Shown piece after piece: positions 63,898-64,000 of a stretch of DNA of 64,000 bases (its first letter is position 1; each line of letters begins with the position of its first letter). The position numbers and the translations under genes were made by a program. The notes beneath the pieces are model-generated. The model searched no databases. It saw nothing but the letters and a program-made list of their open reading frames with translations, and was not told where the DNA came from. The stretch lies in assembly GCF_024495425.1 (NCBI RefSeq), contig NZ_JANHJR010000004.1, positions 434,001 through 498,000 on the forward strand, given 5' to 3'. Source of the stretch: Haloarchaeobius litoreus. GTDB taxonomy: Archaea; Halobacteriota; Halobacteria; Halobacteriales; Natrialbaceae.

Positions 63898-64000
63898 ATG
63901 AACCGCCGCAGGATCCTCGCCACGACCACCTCCACCCTCGCCGTCGCGAGCCTCGCGGGCTGTCTGGGCTCGCTTACCGGTCAGGACGACACCGACGAAT
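63898..64000 (+). CDS. Tat/lipoprotein start, cut by the window end
   Basis: MNRRRILATTTSTLAVASLA followed by GC: twin arginine, hydrophobic stretch and a lipobox (LAGC), then an acidic start of the mature protein. The rest lies beyond the window, so the function is unknown. Confidence 0.75.
   Translation, partial: MNRRRILATTTSTLAVASLAGCLGSLTGQDDTDE

Overview
The window is about 64 kb of GC-rich DNA from a haloarchaeon (class Halobacteria). The evidence is archaeal: a TFIIB-type initiation factor, TATA boxes about 26 bp before many start codons, mostly leaderless genes, very acidic proteins, Tat signals on redox proteins, HTH_10 (bacterio-opsin-activator-like) regulators, an amphi-Trp protein and several haloarchaeal families of unknown function. 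I cannot name the genus. No rRNA, tRNA or CRISPR array was seen.

Layout. 1-8.7 kb: membrane proteins of unknown role (one with a degenerate archaemetzincin-like site), a DUF1328 protein, a DUF2270 protein, a lipid-kinase-like protein and a PLP decarboxylase. 8.7-16.5 kb is an accessory patch: a tnpB relic, a TFB, an SDR gene split cleanly by a tnpB-only IS200/IS605 element, a solo element end, a pirin, a cupin, a methyltransferase, a DUF1684 protein and a regulator gene broken by an in-frame TAG. 16.5-25.5 kb: a CoA-disulfide-reductase-like enzyme, then a minus-strand operon of a ferredoxin-type subunit, NrfD, a small membrane protein and an Mrp/ApbC ATPase with no molybdopterin catalytic subunit beside it, then an APC permease coupled to a UspA protein. 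25.6-33.5 kb: regulators (two HTH_10 proteins, one a 1182-residue multi-PAS/GAF protein; two DUF7344-like proteins; a zinc-ribbon winged-helix protein). 33.7-42.5 kb: a heterodimeric ABC exporter, a four-repeat beta-helix lipoprotein, a UspA protein, and a DsbA-like protein with two CxxC membrane proteins. 42.7-44.6 kb: an ABC1/UbiB kinase and an amphi-Trp protein.

44.8-59 kb is the most coherent block. A minus-strand operon of eleven overlapping or abutting genes encodes an outward-facing respiratory nitrate reductase: a small membrane subunit, Rieske protein, cytochrome b, a 64-residue membrane protein, NarG, NarH, a heme-b-type subunit, NarJ, a membrane protein, a HEAT-repeat protein and an Mrp ATPase fused to a DUF2249-like domain. 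Diverging from it are moeA, a small molybdopterin-domain protein and mobA, which serve molybdenum-cofactor assembly. A perfect 14-bp palindrome lies between them, about 70 bp before the predicted moeA-side transcript start. A REC-PAS-GAF-HTH_10 regulator, a rubrerythrin-like zinc ribbon, glutamate dehydrogenase and the start of a lipoprotein gene close the window.

A recurring feature is the upstream mini-ORF that starts at or near the predicted transcript start and ends on the start codon of the main gene (before 1444, 42724, 56650, 59406 and, on the minus strand, before 56229). Whether these are translated needs expression data. Membrane segments and domain edges are estimates by eye.
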